Below are positions 36,117-45,499 of a stretch of DNA of 64,000 nucleotides, piece by piece; the first letter of the stretch is position 1; each line of letters starts with the position of its first letter. Position numbers and translations under genes: made by a program. The DNA is taken from assembly GCA_021202275.1 (NCBI GenBank), contig JAJQDI010000009.1:248001-312000 (forward strand), in the 5' to 3' direction. A model generated the notes under the pieces. The model was not told the DNA's origin. It did not search any database and was given only the letters and a program-made list of their open reading frames with translations. This DNA is from Bacteroides sp. Lineage in GTDB: Bacteria > Bacteroidota > Bacteroidia > Bacteroidales > Bacteroidaceae.

Positions 36117-36485
36117 ATGAAAAATGTATTTTTATTTTTGTTCATCTGTTTTAGTATAAACCTATATGCAAATGATCAAAGAAATGAGATTACTATTTTA
36201 TCCTCCGAAGAGACAACCCAGGAATCTGTGTACGCATGGATATTATGGCTCGCTTCTAGTGATTACGGAGAAGCAAGGATCACTTTACCGGAAGGAAAAG
36301 TTTTCAAAAGTGCCATCCGTCCTTATTATTGCTCTTTGCCTATACAGGAAGGTAACATTTTAATTATACAAGTAGAACGCGAAAGCTGGAAAAACGCCGG
36401 ATCCCCCTCTGTAAGCGATCCTGTTAAGGCAACTTTTGAAGATGGGTCTGTAATATATATTTATTTGAAATCTGGAAAAATCTGA
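36117..36485 (+). CDS. Small secreted DUF3244-like protein
   Basis: 122 residues: signal peptide (NVFLFLFICFSINLYA) then a beta-rich domain with ITILSSEETTQESVYAWILW, EARITLPEGKVFKSAIRP and the end ATFEDGSVIYIYLKSGKI. Same class as the protein at 14-385. AT-rich like that one and unlike the efflux operon beside it, so probably acquired separately. No TPR-HTH gene adjoins this copy. The ATG at 36117 is chosen for the signal peptide; the longer frame from 36006 has an unlikely leader. Function unknown. Confidence 0.6.
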   Translation: MKNVFLFLFICFSINLYANDQRNEITILSSEETTQESVYAWILWLASSDYGEARITLPEGKVFKSAIRPYYCSLPIQEGNILIIQVERESWKNAGSPSVSDPVKATFEDGSVIYIYLKSGKI

Positions 36486-36544
36486 TAGATCCCGCGTACT
36501 GCTGTTTTTCCTTTATACTATAATATGTTCTTCATTCAAATAAA

Positions 36545-36577
36545 AAGGGTGATCGCGAATACTTCCGGATCACCCTT
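36545..36577. terminator. Bidirectional terminator between convergent genes
   Basis: Ten-base perfect stem AAGGGTGATC/GATCACCCTT with a 13-base loop and flanking A and T-rich ends. Confidence 0.7.
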
Positions 36578-36599
36578 CCCTCTGAACAGATAGGACTTC

Positions 36600-36857
36600 T
36601 TACTCGTCCACTGTATCTTTAATACGATCTTTACCTTTTTCCCACTCTACCTTGAGTTCACTTCCCATTTCACTGGCACGCTCACGGGTCATATCCCAGG
36701 CACGCTGCGCACCTTCTTTCAGATTCTCACCGGCATCAGATATGTTTTCCTCTGCCTGGTGTGCAGCCAGTTTGGTCTTACCCTCAACGATCTGCGCACG
36801 ATCTTCCGCCTGTTTCTGGTGAAGATCTTTTTTCTCTTCGTAGTTATCTCTCATCAT
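36600..36857 (-). CDS. Small highly charged helical protein
   Basis: 85 residues, no signal peptide or membrane segment. Almost entirely charged and helical (EEKKDLHQKQAEDRAQIVEG, EENISDAGENLKEGAQRAWD, ELKVEWEKGKDRIKDTVDE), similar in character to CsbD/YtxH-type stress proteins, but I cannot assign it. Start at 36857 or 36854 (double ATG). Cytoplasmic, single gene with its own terminator region. Confidence 0.6.
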   Translation of the reverse strand: MMRDNYEEKKDLHQKQAEDRAQIVEGKTKLAAHQAEENISDAGENLKEGAQRAWDMTRERASEMGSELKVEWEKGKDRIKDTVDE

Positions 36858-37421
36858 TTTATGGATTTAAAAGTTTACCTAAATACACCAGGAACAACAG
36901 GTTGGTTTGCACTTTTAATGAAGTTTGGGTGAAAAAAGCAAATATTGCAATCTGTAGATAGAATAGTTAAAAAGAAAATAAAACATATCTATCAAAAGAT
37001 CTCTTTCAGATAGAGCCTATACCCTATTTTCCGGATCATACCAGTCCGTTCCCGGATGGGTGAACCGGTCGGTTCTCGTATGCTCTGCCAACATGATGCA
37101 TTTTTATTCCATTTACATCCGGAATTCATACGACACGCAGTATCTCTCCTTTTCTCCGCATCTGGCTGTACATCCTCCGTCCCTCTTTTTATACAGAGTA
37201 AAGAACGTATCCTTATTTTTACTTCTTTTCATATTTTACCGAATAAATTATCAGAAATCGCTCTACTTATTTGTATACTCATGCAAGAATAAAAGGGAAA
37301 AAGCAGTAACTTTGCACCTTAAAGATGAGTTTTTTATATTCCACAGATCTCTGCCCCTGCCAGACCAGGAGTTCAGGAAACCATCCGGGATCTGTCGAAG
37401 TGACATCGTTTATATAACAAA
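36858..37421. other. Intergenic region upstream of the NhaC antiporter with a promoter and leader
   Basis: Open frames here on the plus strand lack any recognisable feature. A TAACTTTG box at 37307-37314 leaves a leader of about 100 bases before the antiporter start at 37422. Confidence 0.45.
37307..37314 (+). promoter_or_regulatory. -7 promoter box of the NhaC-type antiporter gene
   Basis: TAACTTTG exact match to TAnnTTTG. Confidence 0.65.
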
Positions 37422-38855
37422 ATGAAAAATAATATTCCCACTCCTTTCATTTCTTTATTGCCTATACTGGCTCTGATCTGCATGCTCTATTTCACAATCC
37501 GGACCTTTGGCAGCGATGCGTTGGAGGGAGGAAGCCAGATCTCATTACTTACAGCTACTGCTCTCTGTATCGCTATTGGCATGATTGGCTATAAGATACG
37601 TTGGACAGACTTTGAGCATGCCATTGTCAACAACATATCCAATGTTGCCACTTCCATCATCATCTTATTGATCATTGGCGCGCTGAGTGGGATGTGGATG
37701 ATAAGCGGTGTGGTTCCTACTCTGATCTACTACGGTGTCAAGCTGATCCATCCCGACTTCTTCTTAGCTACGACCTGCATCATCTGTGCTTTTGTATCTG
37801 CGATGACGGGTAGTTCGTGGACTACTATCGCTACCATTGGTATAGCCCTGCTGGGAGTAGGAAAAGCACAGGGATTCAGTGAAGGATGGATTGCGGGAGC
37901 GATCATTTCCGGAGCCTATTTCGGAGATAAGATGTCTCCTCTTTCTGAGACCACCATTCTTGCAGCTTCTATCACCGATACTCCTCTTTTTCAGCATATC
38001 CGTTACATGCTGATCACTACGGTGCCCAGTATGACGATTACGCTGATTCTGTTCACAATAGCCGGTTTCTCTTTGCAGGCAACACAAACCGAACACATCA
38101 CGCTGTTTGCGGAAGCTATCCAACACAAATTCGTGATTACTCCCTGGTTGCTGATCGTACCCATAGCCACAGGGATTATGATTGCCCGGAAAGTGCCGTC
38201 TGTCATCACCCTGTTCATTTCCGCTGCACTCGCAGGGTTCGGAGCCCTCATTTTCCAACCGGATCTGTTGAAGGAAATAGCTTCGGCAGCGGCTCCCGGA
38301 GAAGGATCCTCGCTGTTCAGAGGTGTGTTTATGACTTACTACGGAGCCACTAGTCTCGAGACTCCGTTACCACAACTCACGGATCTGGTCTCTACCCGGG
38401 GAATGGCAGGTATGATGAATACGATTTGGCTCATTCTCTGTGCCATGTGTTTCGGAGGAGCCATGACGGCCAGTGGAATGCTGGGAAGTATCACTTCTAT
38501 CTTCCTGAGATTTATGAAAAATACGGTAGGGGTAGTCAGTTCAACTGTGTTTTCAGGTCTTTTCATGAACCTGACCACAGCCGACCAGTACATCAGTATC
38601 ATCCTCACCGGAAATATGTTCCAACCTATATATAAAAGGATGGGATATGAGAATCGCCTGCTCAGCCGTACCACGGAAGATGCGGTGACTGTGACCTCTG
38701 CCCTGATCCCCTGGAATACCTGCGGAATGACACAGGCCACCATTCTCAATGTACCCACACTCACTTACCTGCCGTACTGTTTCTTTAACCTGATCAGCCC
38801 GGTGATGAGTATCGTTATTGCCGCCATCGGATACAAGATTGTACGCAGGAATTAA
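37422..38855 (+). CDS. nhaC: Na+/H+ antiporter, NhaC family
   Basis: 477 residues with about twelve membrane helices (FISLLPILALICMLYFTIRTF at the start, VSAMTGSSWTTIATIGIALL, FGDKMSPLSETTILAASI, LSRTTEDAVTVTSALIPWNTCGM). The SPLSETT and the AMTGSSWTT blocks are NhaC-family signatures. It exchanges sodium for protons, or possibly amino or organic acid for malate-lactate in related members, at the inner membrane. The start is clear. Followed 100 bases later by the DUF4251 lipoprotein gene. Confidence 0.9.
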   Translation: MKNNIPTPFISLLPILALICMLYFTIRTFGSDALEGGSQISLLTATALCIAIGMIGYKIRWTDFEHAIVNNISNVATSIIILLIIGALSGMWMISGVVPTLIYYGVKLIHPDFFLATTCIICAFVSAMTGSSWTTIATIGIALLGVGKAQGFSEGWIAGAIISGAYFGDKMSPLSETTILAASITDTPLFQHIRYMLITTVPSMTITLILFTIAGFSLQATQTEHITLFAEAIQHKFVITPWLLIVPIATGIMIARKVPSVITLFISAALAGFGALIFQPDLLKEIASAAAPGEGSSLFRGVFMTYYGATSLETPLPQLTDLVSTRGMAGMMNTIWLILCAMCFGGAMTASGMLGSITSIFLRFMKNTVGVVSSTVFSGLFMNLTTADQYISIILTGNMFQPIYKRMGYENRLLSRTTEDAVTVTSALIPWNTCGMTQATILNVPTLTYLPYCFFNLISPVMSIVIAAIGYKIVRRN

Positions 38856-38955
38856 ACATTCTTTCTATCAGTATGTTATGGAAGAGAGTAAAACTTCTGT
38901 CCGTAGAGAGTTCAGAAGTTGACAGGAATCAACAAGAACTAAACTGATCAAAGAT

Positions 38956-39516
38956 ATGAAAGAAAAAATGACAGGATTATTCCTGATACTGACTGTAATT
39001 TTCAGTGGATGCGGTACGCAAAGTAATTTGACCAAGGAAGAAAGAGCTACCCGCAAAGCACAGGAAGATGCCCGGAAACAAAGCATGTATGAAAGCGCGG
39101 TTTCCGCTCTGAATGACAGAGAGTTTGTATTGGAAGCTGATCGCCTCTATTCACGTCGTGGCCGTACAGTGTATGTAACCCCCACCACCAATTTTGTGAT
39201 GGTCAATGGCAACCGGGCTACCGTACAGATAGCCTTCAACAATACAGTGCGGCCCGGACCGAATGGCATAGGCGGCATTACGGTGGAAGGACTTGTCTCC
39301 AACGTACAGACCAAAACAAGTAAAAAGGGGAATATAGATTATAGTTTCAGTGTACAGGGAACAGGTATATCCGCTCAGGTAAATATATCTATGGCAGCCG
39401 GCAGCGATTATGCTACGGTAACGGTGAATCCGAACTTTAGCAGCAACCGCTTTACAATGTATGGCAGAATAGTACCTCTCGAATACTCCAGCGTATATAA
39501 AGCACGCCCTCTGTAA
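38956..39516 (+). CDS. DUF4251 domain lipoprotein
   Basis: 186 residues with a lipoprotein signal (GLFLILTVIFSGCGTQ) and the DUF4251 pattern: ALNDREFVLEADRLYSRRG, VTPTTNFVMVNGNRATVQIAF, GGITVEGLVSNVQ and FSVQGTGISAQVNISM. Family common in Bacteroidales, function unknown, probably outer membrane or periplasm. No promoter of the consensus type is visible in the 100 bases after nhaC, so readthrough is possible. Confidence 0.85.
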   Translation: MKEKMTGLFLILTVIFSGCGTQSNLTKEERATRKAQEDARKQSMYESAVSALNDREFVLEADRLYSRRGRTVYVTPTTNFVMVNGNRATVQIAFNNTVRPGPNGIGGITVEGLVSNVQTKTSKKGNIDYSFSVQGTGISAQVNISMAAGSDYATVTVNPNFSSNRFTMYGRIVPLEYSSVYKARPL

Positions 39517-39599
39517 TCCTTTGTGAGATACAGGGTGTTATGTGTCCCTAGCCGGTCGGTTTTACGGACAAAATGTAAACAGAAGGACCAATTATCCGG

Positions 39600-39648
39600 A
39601 AACTCCGTTGCCAGGTTGCGCAAAAAGTGTAACTTTGCAACGGAGTTT
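39600..39648 (+). promoter_or_regulatory. Perfect inverted repeat bracketing the response-regulator promoter
   Basis: AAACTCCGTTGC (39600-39611) pairs with GCAACGGAGTTT (39637-39648). The right arm begins at the last base of the -7 box TAACTTTG (39630-39637). The layout is that of an operator with two half-sites around a promoter or a promoter-embedded hairpin. Confidence 0.65.
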
Positions 39649-39666
39649 TTCAGATAAAAAGGTAGC

Positions 39667-40326
39667 ATGAGGGAATATATTATCGCAGACAAACAGGATA
39701 TCAGCAAAGCCGGAATGTTATTTCTGCTCAGCACCCAGAAGGACACTGCAGCCTTGTTGGAAGCAGACAACAAAGCGGAACTGATCCGTATGCTGCAAAG
39801 CCATCCCGATGCCGTGGTGATCGTAGATTATACCCTCTTTGACTTTTCCGGACCGGAAGAACTATTGGTGTTGCAAGATCGATTCCGGGAGGTGAACTGG
39901 CTGCTTTTTTCGGATGAACTGACCTCTGCTTTCCTGCGGCAAGTAGTGCTGCCCCACCACTCTTTCAGCGTAGTAATGAAAGACAATTCCAAAGAAGAGA
40001 TTATTGCTGCTTTACAATCTGCTACCCGTAAAGAGAGATTTATCTGCAATTATGTAAGTAACTTACTGCTTTCAGGTACACCCGCTCCTTCCGTAGCTTC
40101 TTCTCAGGACGACCGGTTGCTGACCACCACGGAAAAGATCGTACTGAAAGAGATTGCCTTAGGAAAAACAACGAAAGAGATTGCCTCAGACAAAAACCTG
40201 AGTTTCCATACGATCAACAGTCACAGAAAAAATATCTTCCGCAAACTAGGGGTTAACAATGTACACGAAGCTACTAAATACGCCATGCGCGCGGGGATAG
40301 TGGACCTGGCCGAATACTATATCTGA
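39667..40326 (+). CDS. LuxR/NarL-type response regulator
   Basis: 219 residues. The receiver domain (1-120) has an acceptor-like Asp in VVIVDYTLFDFSG (about residue 54), a Lys at VVMKDNS, but the usual DD pair at the start is weak (IIADKQD). The C-terminal HTH is of the GerE type: LTTTEKIVLKEIALGKTTKEIASDKNLSFHTINSHRKNIFRKLGVNN. No sensor kinase is adjacent, so an orphan. Located downstream of an inverted repeat around the promoter, consistent with autoregulation (inference). Confidence 0.88.
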   Translation: MREYIIADKQDISKAGMLFLLSTQKDTAALLEADNKAELIRMLQSHPDAVVIVDYTLFDFSGPEELLVLQDRFREVNWLLFSDELTSAFLRQVVLPHHSFSVVMKDNSKEEIIAALQSATRKERFICNYVSNLLLSGTPAPSVASSQDDRLLTTTEKIVLKEIALGKTTKEIASDKNLSFHTINSHRKNIFRKLGVNNVHEATKYAMRAGIVDLAEYYI

Positions 40327-40369
40327 CCTCTGTATATAATCGTACAGATCGGGGCCAGACTACCTGCGC

Positions 40370-41440
40370 TCACTCTTCCGCAGATATCTCTCCACTCCCG
40401 ATACAAATACGTGCTTCTTTATCATAGATCACCCCAAATTGTCCCGGAGCAATGCCTTGCAGATCTTCCGACGAATATACACGGAAACCATTAGCAGTCT
40501 GTACGCATTTTCCCGGAATAAATTCGGGGGTATGGCGGATTTTAAAGGTGATCTCTGTCTCTTTCATCTCAGCAGACCATGGGTTTTCCGTTATAAAATG
40601 GAAGTCTTTCATCAGGAACTCATTGCCATATTGAGTCTGCGGATCATAGCCGTGAGAGACATAAATGACATTCTCTTCTATATTTTTCCTGATCACAAAC
40701 CAGGGGCCACCCCCCAGGCCAAATCCTTTTCGCTGTCCGATCGTATGGAACCAATAGCCACGGTGTGTACCGATCACACGTCCGGTCTCCCACTCCACCA
40801 CCTTGCCTTCTTTCTCTCCTAAAAAACGACGTACAAAGTCATTGTAGTTGATCTTTCCCAGGAAACAGATTCCCTGACTGTCTTTTCTGCGGGCACTGGG
40901 CAAAGCAGCCTCCAAAGCGATTTGTCGCACCTCTTGTTTCATCAGGTGGCCGATGGGAAACATCAGTTTAGATACCTGCAACCGATCGATCTGCGCCAGA
41001 AAATCGGTCTGATCTTTGACCGGGTCCGCGGCGGTCCCCAGCCAAATCTTCCCCTCTTTCTCTACAGTGGTCGCATAATGTCCTGTAGCCGTACGATCGA
41101 AATGTTTCCCGGCCTGCTCTTCGAAACAGCCGAATTTGATCAGCTTGTTACACATGACATCCGGATTAGGGGTCAACCCTTTCCGGATCTTTTCAATAGC
41201 ATATACCGCCACACGGTCCCAGTATTCCCGATGCAGATCAATGATCTCCAGTGTAAGACCGTATTTACGGGCAATGGCACGCGCGAGTTCCGTATCTTCT
41301 TCCGCGGAACAATCCATATACTCCTCGCCCTCCATACCTATTTTTATATAGAAAAGAGCAGGTTTGTATCCCTGCTCACAAAGGAGATGTACAACAACCG
41401 AGCTGTCTACTCCTCCGGATAATAACGCGGCAATATTCAT
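40370..41440 (-). CDS. mnmA: tRNA-specific 2-thiouridylase
   Basis: 356 residues. Adenylates and thiolates U34 of tRNAs for Lys, Glu and Gln. P-loop [14 protein letters not shown], catalytic Cys in [18 protein letters not shown] and the second Cys in [17 protein letters not shown]-terminal beta-barrel region [16 protein letters not shown]. The start at 41440 overlaps the stop of the GNAT gene as ATGA; the frame reaches back to 41449 (MEKMN). Cytoplasmic, coupled to the GNAT gene. Confidence 0.93.
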   Translation of the reverse strand: MNIAALLSGGVDSSVVVHLLCEQGYKPALFYIKIGMEGEEYMDCSAEEDTELARAIARKYGLTLEIIDLHREYWDRVAVYAIEKIRKGLTPNPDVMCNKLIKFGCFEEQAGKHFDRTATGHYATTVEKEGKIWLGTAADPVKDQTDFLAQIDRLQVSKLMFPIGHLMKQEVRQIALEAALPSARRKDSQGICFLGKINYNDFVRRFLGEKEGKVVEWETGRVIGTHRGYWFHTIGQRKGFGLGGGPWFVIRKNIEENVIYVSHGYDPQTQYGNEFLMKDFHFITENPWSAEMKETEITFKIRHTPEFIPGKCVQTANGFRVYSSEDLQGIAPGQFGVIYDKEARICIGSGEISAEE

Positions 41441-41907
41441 CTTTTCCAATCTATTTCCATTTTAATATTACATCTGTCATACACAACCTCTCCCAGAGGT
41501 ACTTCCGTGAATCCCAGTTTCCGATAAAGCCTGATCGAAGCCTCTAAACGGATATTCCCTTCCAGAAAAACCTTCGTGGCACCTTGTTCGCGCGCATAAG
41601 CCAATGCTGCCTCACCCAGCAACCTGCCGGCTCCCGATCCCTGTCTCTCAGGAGCAACGGCCATCTTTGCCAGTTCAAACGTCGCTGCTTCGTGACGGAT
41701 CAACGCGCAACAGCCTATACATGTTCCCTGCCCGTCTACAGCCAGAAAGATCTGACCGCCAGGTTTTATTATTTTTCCTTCCGGATCACTGAACACCTCA
41801 AGATCAGAAGTTTCCGGACGGAAGTAGGTCCGGATCCATCCGGAATTCAGACGCACAAAATCCGTCTGATAGCTGGGTGTATATCGTATTATATGCAACT
41901 CACTCAT
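41437..41907 (-). CDS. GNAT-family N-acetyltransferase
   Basis: 156 residues with the GNAT fold: [33 protein letters not shown] (acetyl-CoA loop RQGSGAG) and [15 protein letters not shown]. Acceptor unknown. Promoter box at 41985-41992, stop overlapping mnmA, so both form an operon. Start at 41907 ([14 protein letters not shown]). Confidence 0.88.
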   Translation of the reverse strand: MSELHIIRYTPSYQTDFVRLNSGWIRTYFRPETSDLEVFSDPEGKIIKPGGQIFLAVDGQGTCIGCCALIRHEAATFELAKMAVAPERQGSGAGRLLGEAALAYAREQGATKVFLEGNIRLEASIRLYRKLGFTEVPLGEVVYDRCNIKMEIDWKR

Positions 41908-41984
41908 AAATTAAAGGGCTTCTTACTTATATCTGATACATACTGTTCCTAGCGGCTCCTCTATCGCATCCGGATACAAAACTG

Positions 41985-41992
41985 CAAAAATA
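41985..41992 (-). promoter_or_regulatory. -7 promoter box of the GNAT/mnmA operon
   Basis: TATTTTTG on the minus strand (CAAAAATA on plus). Confidence 0.5.
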
Positions 41993-42071
41993 ACCCTTTC
42001 CCGGTTAATTACCAATCGCACAGCCAGGGCATTTTTCTACCACAATTGTGGTAGCGTATCAAATTAATTCT

Positions 42072-42079
42072 TACTTTTG
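42072..42079 (+). promoter_or_regulatory. -7 promoter box of the S41 peptidase gene
   Basis: TACTTTTG exact match, 25 bases before the ATG at 42105. Confidence 0.65.
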
Positions 42080-42104
42080 TTACTCCAAAACAGTCCGATC
42101 AGCT

Positions 42105-43493
42105 ATGAAGTTTACTAAATTATACCTGTATGTAGGCGTACTATGGGGAGTTACCACTCTTTTTACCTCTTGCGGTGAAGATCGTACTCATGAATATTAT
42201 GAGCGAACTGCCGTGAATCGTTGGATATATGAAGAGATGCAAGACTGGTATTACTGGGAAGAGAATCTACCTTCAGAAGAGTCTGCCAATTTCCTGGCGA
42301 ATGCCGAAACTTTCTTTAATAGTCTCCGCTACAGCAGCGACAAATACTCCTACATCGAAAGTCTGGATGAAAGCAGCCCCGAAACACGAAGTATTTCCTC
42401 TGTCTCTCATACATATGGGTTCGACTTTGCCAGGATCGATGTCCGGCTGTCTTCCGTAGGTACGGTCTACGGGATACTGGTCTTGTATGTCGCTCCGGAT
42501 TCACCGGCATCAGAAGCAGGACTGAAACGGGGTGATATGATTATTTCTATGGACGGACGCTATGTGACAGCTAACAACTATACACTTCTGTACGGATCCG
42601 ATCAGCTAGTGATCGGACTGGGTGAATATGATCAAGAAGAGAATGTACTGATCACTACAGAGACCAAAATTCTCCCTGCGGCAAGAGCGGTAGAAGATAA
42701 TCCGATCTACTATTACAGCAGATTCGAACACCAGGGCAAACAGATCGGATATCTCGTGTATAATCACTTTACAGGGGGTCCCAACGACAGCAGTACAGGA
42801 GTATATAACGAGGAGTTGATAGAGGTCGCGACCGGATTCGCGCGACAGGGAGTGGACGAGTTCATTCTTGACCTCCGCTACAACAACGGCGGATATGTTT
42901 ACTGCGCACAGATCCTATCCACGATTCTGGCACCGAAAAATGCTTTGCAGGAGCCATTGGCATATATGGAGTACAACCAGCATCATCCGGAATATACCGG
43001 ATACATACAGTTTATAAATGACATCGCCGAAAGAGGGGCAAATCTGGATCTGAATACGCTATATGTGATCACCGGATCGATGACAGCCTCTGCTTCCGAG
43101 ATGGTAATCAACTGTCTGACCCCTTATATGAATGTGATCCAGGTAGGTGCTTCCACAGAAGGTAAGAATGTAGGTTCTATCTCCATCACAGACAAGACCG
43201 GAGAGTTTCCCTGGAAACTCCACCCTATTGTATGCCGTATCTACAATTCGCAGATGGAATCGAGTTACAGTAACTGGGCAACTACATATTACCCATTTAA
43301 TGAGTTCGATTATTTTTATGATTTCAAAGAATTGGGAGACCCGGAAGAACGTGTACTGGCCAGAACCCTGAGCATTATAGACGGGAGTTATACAGAAGAG
43401 GAGGAAGAAGAAGAGACACGTAGCCGCACAGATCACGCAAAGTATATGTCGAGTTCGCTGGAACGTCGGGCAACTCCGGTACGTATCCGATAA
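42105..43493 (+). CDS. S41-family (C-terminal processing) peptidase lipoprotein with PDZ domain
   Basis: About 462 residues. Lipoprotein signal (VGVLWGVTTLFTSCGED), a helical N-terminal domain (WIYEEMQDWYYWEENLP), a PDZ domain (GILVLYVAPDSPASEAGLKRGDMIISMDG) and the S41 domain with FILDLRYNNGGYV, the catalytic Ser in VITGSMTASASEMVI and the Lys in QVGASTEGKNVGS. Cuts C-terminal tags or unfolded envelope proteins in the periplasm. Ends in an acidic run (EEEEEEETRSRTD), a bit unusual. Start 42105 from the signal peptide and promoter box. Confidence 0.92.
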   Translation: MKFTKLYLYVGVLWGVTTLFTSCGEDRTHEYYERTAVNRWIYEEMQDWYYWEENLPSEESANFLANAETFFNSLRYSSDKYSYIESLDESSPETRSISSVSHTYGFDFARIDVRLSSVGTVYGILVLYVAPDSPASEAGLKRGDMIISMDGRYVTANNYTLLYGSDQLVIGLGEYDQEENVLITTETKILPAARAVEDNPIYYYSRFEHQGKQIGYLVYNHFTGGPNDSSTGVYNEELIEVATGFARQGVDEFILDLRYNNGGYVYCAQILSTILAPKNALQEPLAYMEYNQHHPEYTGYIQFINDIAERGANLDLNTLYVITGSMTASASEMVINCLTPYMNVIQVGASTEGKNVGSISITDKTGEFPWKLHPIVCRIYNSQMESSYSNWATTYYPFNEFDYFYDFKELGDPEERVLARTLSIIDGSYTEEEEEEETRSRTDHAKYMSSSLERRATPVRIR

Positions 43494-43527
43494 AGAGGTA
43501 AAAAATAAAATACCAGAAGGCTGTTTG

Positions 43528-43572
43528 TTCGTTGACCAACGGTCAGCGAAACGAAGCTGATCACACCCGGTG
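43528..43572. repeat. Dispersed element with GTTGACCAACGGTCAGCGAA and GAAGCTGATCAC
   Basis: Its reverse complement matches 10918-10946 (GCTTCGCTGACCGTTGG core). Ends in ACCCGGTG. Confidence 0.5.
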
Positions 43573-43799
43573 AAACAAGGAAGAACAAGGCCCGTAATGA
43601 AACGACTGGAGATAATAAAATATACACATTCCTTTAACCCCAAAATGACATAGCCGTCAAGCTAAGAAGCTCAGCAGTTTTTATATTTCCTGTTTTTCGA
43701 TTTCCGGATATACACCAGCCTGATAGTTGTATTTCATACCCACCCGTTACGGGAGTCTATACCATATTCTCTGTGTTCTCCAAAAGAGATAGAGCATTA

Positions 43800-43858
43800 G
43801 CCCGGGGTTGCCTTTGGAGAGCGGAACGACAGTGTAGCGAGACAAGACTACCCCGGGT
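43800..43858. repeat. GC-rich element with CCCGGGGT/ACCCCGGG ends
   Basis: An eight-base inverted repeat encloses about 40 bases. Third member of the ACCCGG/CCGGGT elements in this window. Confidence 0.45.
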
Positions 43859-44209
43859 AAACAGGTCTACAGAGTTCAGCCTTAAAAAGGTTGCATGTAG
43901 GATCTTTCCTGAACGGACAGTCTGTAACCTCTTCAAAATTATTTCTGTTGTGCGCTTCGCATCCCGGGGATTCGATGCATGTTGTTTCACTGACGTTACA
44001 CAACCTTTCACTCATCCCTGGGCTATGGATGGATCCCCTTCGGGGAATATAGGGAATACCCTCTACTTTTACTTTACTGGGAGTTATTAGTTTTGTTAAC
44101 CGCTGGTTAAAATTAAAGTATTCCGGGCTTCCTGTACGAATGGCTTACAAACTACAACTTTACCCCCAAAAATAGAATTTTCAGAAACAGCGGATAAACC
44201 CAGTGGAGA

Positions 44210-44239
44210 CGGTATGGGAAACCTGCTTTTTCCATACCG
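44210..44239. terminator. Hairpin downstream of the esterase gene
   Basis: CGGTATGGGAAA/TTTTTCCATACCG with a short loop, 27 bases beyond the stop of the minus-strand esterase. No U tract directly after it, so terminator role is a guess. Confidence 0.4.
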
Positions 44240-44265
44240 CCGGAGGTACCCTATATCCTATTAGT

Positions 44266-45075
44266 TTAGTGTTTATAAAAATACTTTTCGAAAAAGAGTA
44301 TCTGATAATCTATCGAATTATTCCAATATGTATTGTCATGTCCACCCGGACGAGTAATAAAATCATGATCTATCCCTTTTTCCAACAGTTTCCGGTGGAA
44401 CTCTTGGTTACCTTCCAGAAAAAAATCATCTTCTCCGCAATCAATAATAAGTGCCAGATCTCCTTTATTCAACAAATGTATCTGATTTATGACTGTATAC
44501 TCTTCCCAGTTCTGTGGATATTTCGTCTGCTCTCCCAATTGTATACTCATTTCCCAATTATCAGGAAAAGGACGGATATCTACTCCTCCGCTGGTACTTC
44601 CAGCCGCTCCAAATACCTCTTTGTGACGAAAAGCATTCCACAAAGCTCCATGCCCTCCCATACTTAGTCCGGTGATAGCACGCCCCTTTTTGTTTCTGAC
44701 CGTATGGTAAGAAGCATCTATATACCCTACCAGTTCAGAAGAAACAAATGTTTCATACCTATAGTCAGATACCAGTGGACTGTCCCAGTACCAACTGTTC
44801 TTACCATCGGGGCACACAAAGATAATCCCCTTCGCGTCTGCAATAGCCGGCAGATCGGGTTTGATCCCCATCCATGTAGGCGCGCTCTCGCTATATCCAT
44901 GTAACAAATAAATAACCGGACAAGACTGCGTAGCCGCCTTATCCGGAACGATCACTACCGTCTGCACATCTTTATCCATCGATATACTTCTTATTTGTAG
45001 GGTATCCACCTTTGCAGCTTGCACCATGTAGCCGCTGCATACACACAAAAGGACCAGGAATAATTTAATTTTCAT
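44266..45075 (-). CDS. Secreted alpha/beta-hydrolase esterase
   Basis: 269 residues with a signal peptide (FLVLLCVCSGYMVQAA). S-formylglutathione-hydrolase/esterase-D-like fold: oxyanion region VIYLLHGYSESAPTW, nucleophile elbow TGLSMGGHGALW, Asp in ALIIDCGEDDFFLEGN and catalytic His in TRPGGHDNTYW. Periplasmic or secreted esterase; similar proteins act as acetyl- or feruloyl-xylan esterases, but nothing nearby is polysaccharide related. Start clear. Confidence 0.88.
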   Translation of the reverse strand: MKIKLFLVLLCVCSGYMVQAAKVDTLQIRSISMDKDVQTVVIVPDKAATQSCPVIYLLHGYSESAPTWMGIKPDLPAIADAKGIIFVCPDGKNSWYWDSPLVSDYRYETFVSSELVGYIDASYHTVRNKKGRAITGLSMGGHGALWNAFRHKEVFGAAGSTSGGVDIRPFPDNWEMSIQLGEQTKYPQNWEEYTVINQIHLLNKGDLALIIDCGEDDFFLEGNQEFHRKLLEKGIDHDFITRPGGHDNTYWNNSIDYQILFFEKYFYKH

Positions 45076-45324
45076 AAATCAGACATTTTATATTTCTCAT
45101 GCTTAAAGATCATTCACAAACAGAAAACCGTATATGTATAGTTCAATGCAACTCATTATATCTCTGACATAATTATCCATTTATGCAACAAATTCAGACT
45201 GCAAACCATAAAAGCAAAAGTTAATACCGCAATATATTAAACAAAAAATATATGTCAATTTCAAATCAAATCCACTTACCTGCAAAAATAAAACATAATA
45301 CATACATAAAAAATCTTTTTTATT

Positions 45325-45332
45325 TAACTTTG
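45325..45332 (+). promoter_or_regulatory. -7 promoter box of the M48 peptidase gene
   Basis: TAACTTTG exact match. It implies an untranslated leader of about 160 bases. Confidence 0.55.
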
Positions 45333-45499
45333 CTGCGCTAGAGCAAAAAAGTAAGAAATTGATCCTCTGTATCCTGTCAGCAGATCCCGATCGGACAAGG
45401 AGAGGATGGTATTAAAGAAGAGGCTATAGGGTCTGTTTTCACAGGTTCAACGCCTTCTACTACATCCTATATAAAGATCAACCAATTAAAACAAACAAT
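45333..45499 (+). other. Long leader of the M48 peptidase gene
   Basis: Between promoter box and start codon. AGGAGAGGATGG is present in the middle but no open frame follows. The region may fold; no riboswitch class is recognised. Confidence 0.3.

Larger units (their letters stand above)
43494..44209. other. Repeat-bearing intergenic region between the S41 peptidase and the esterase
   Basis: About 720 bases with no credible gene. Contains the element at 43528-43572, a CCCGGGGT...ACCCCGGG element (43800-43858), and a tight TCCCCTTCGGGGA hairpin near 44033-44045. Open frames on both strands here (about 43757-44090) look like chance frames across the GC-rich elements. Confidence 0.55.

Noticed and set aside
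43757..44090. Small open frames on both strands in the 43.8-44.1 kb intergenic region
   Set aside because: They span GC-rich repeat elements, overlap each other and have no signal, promoter or family features.
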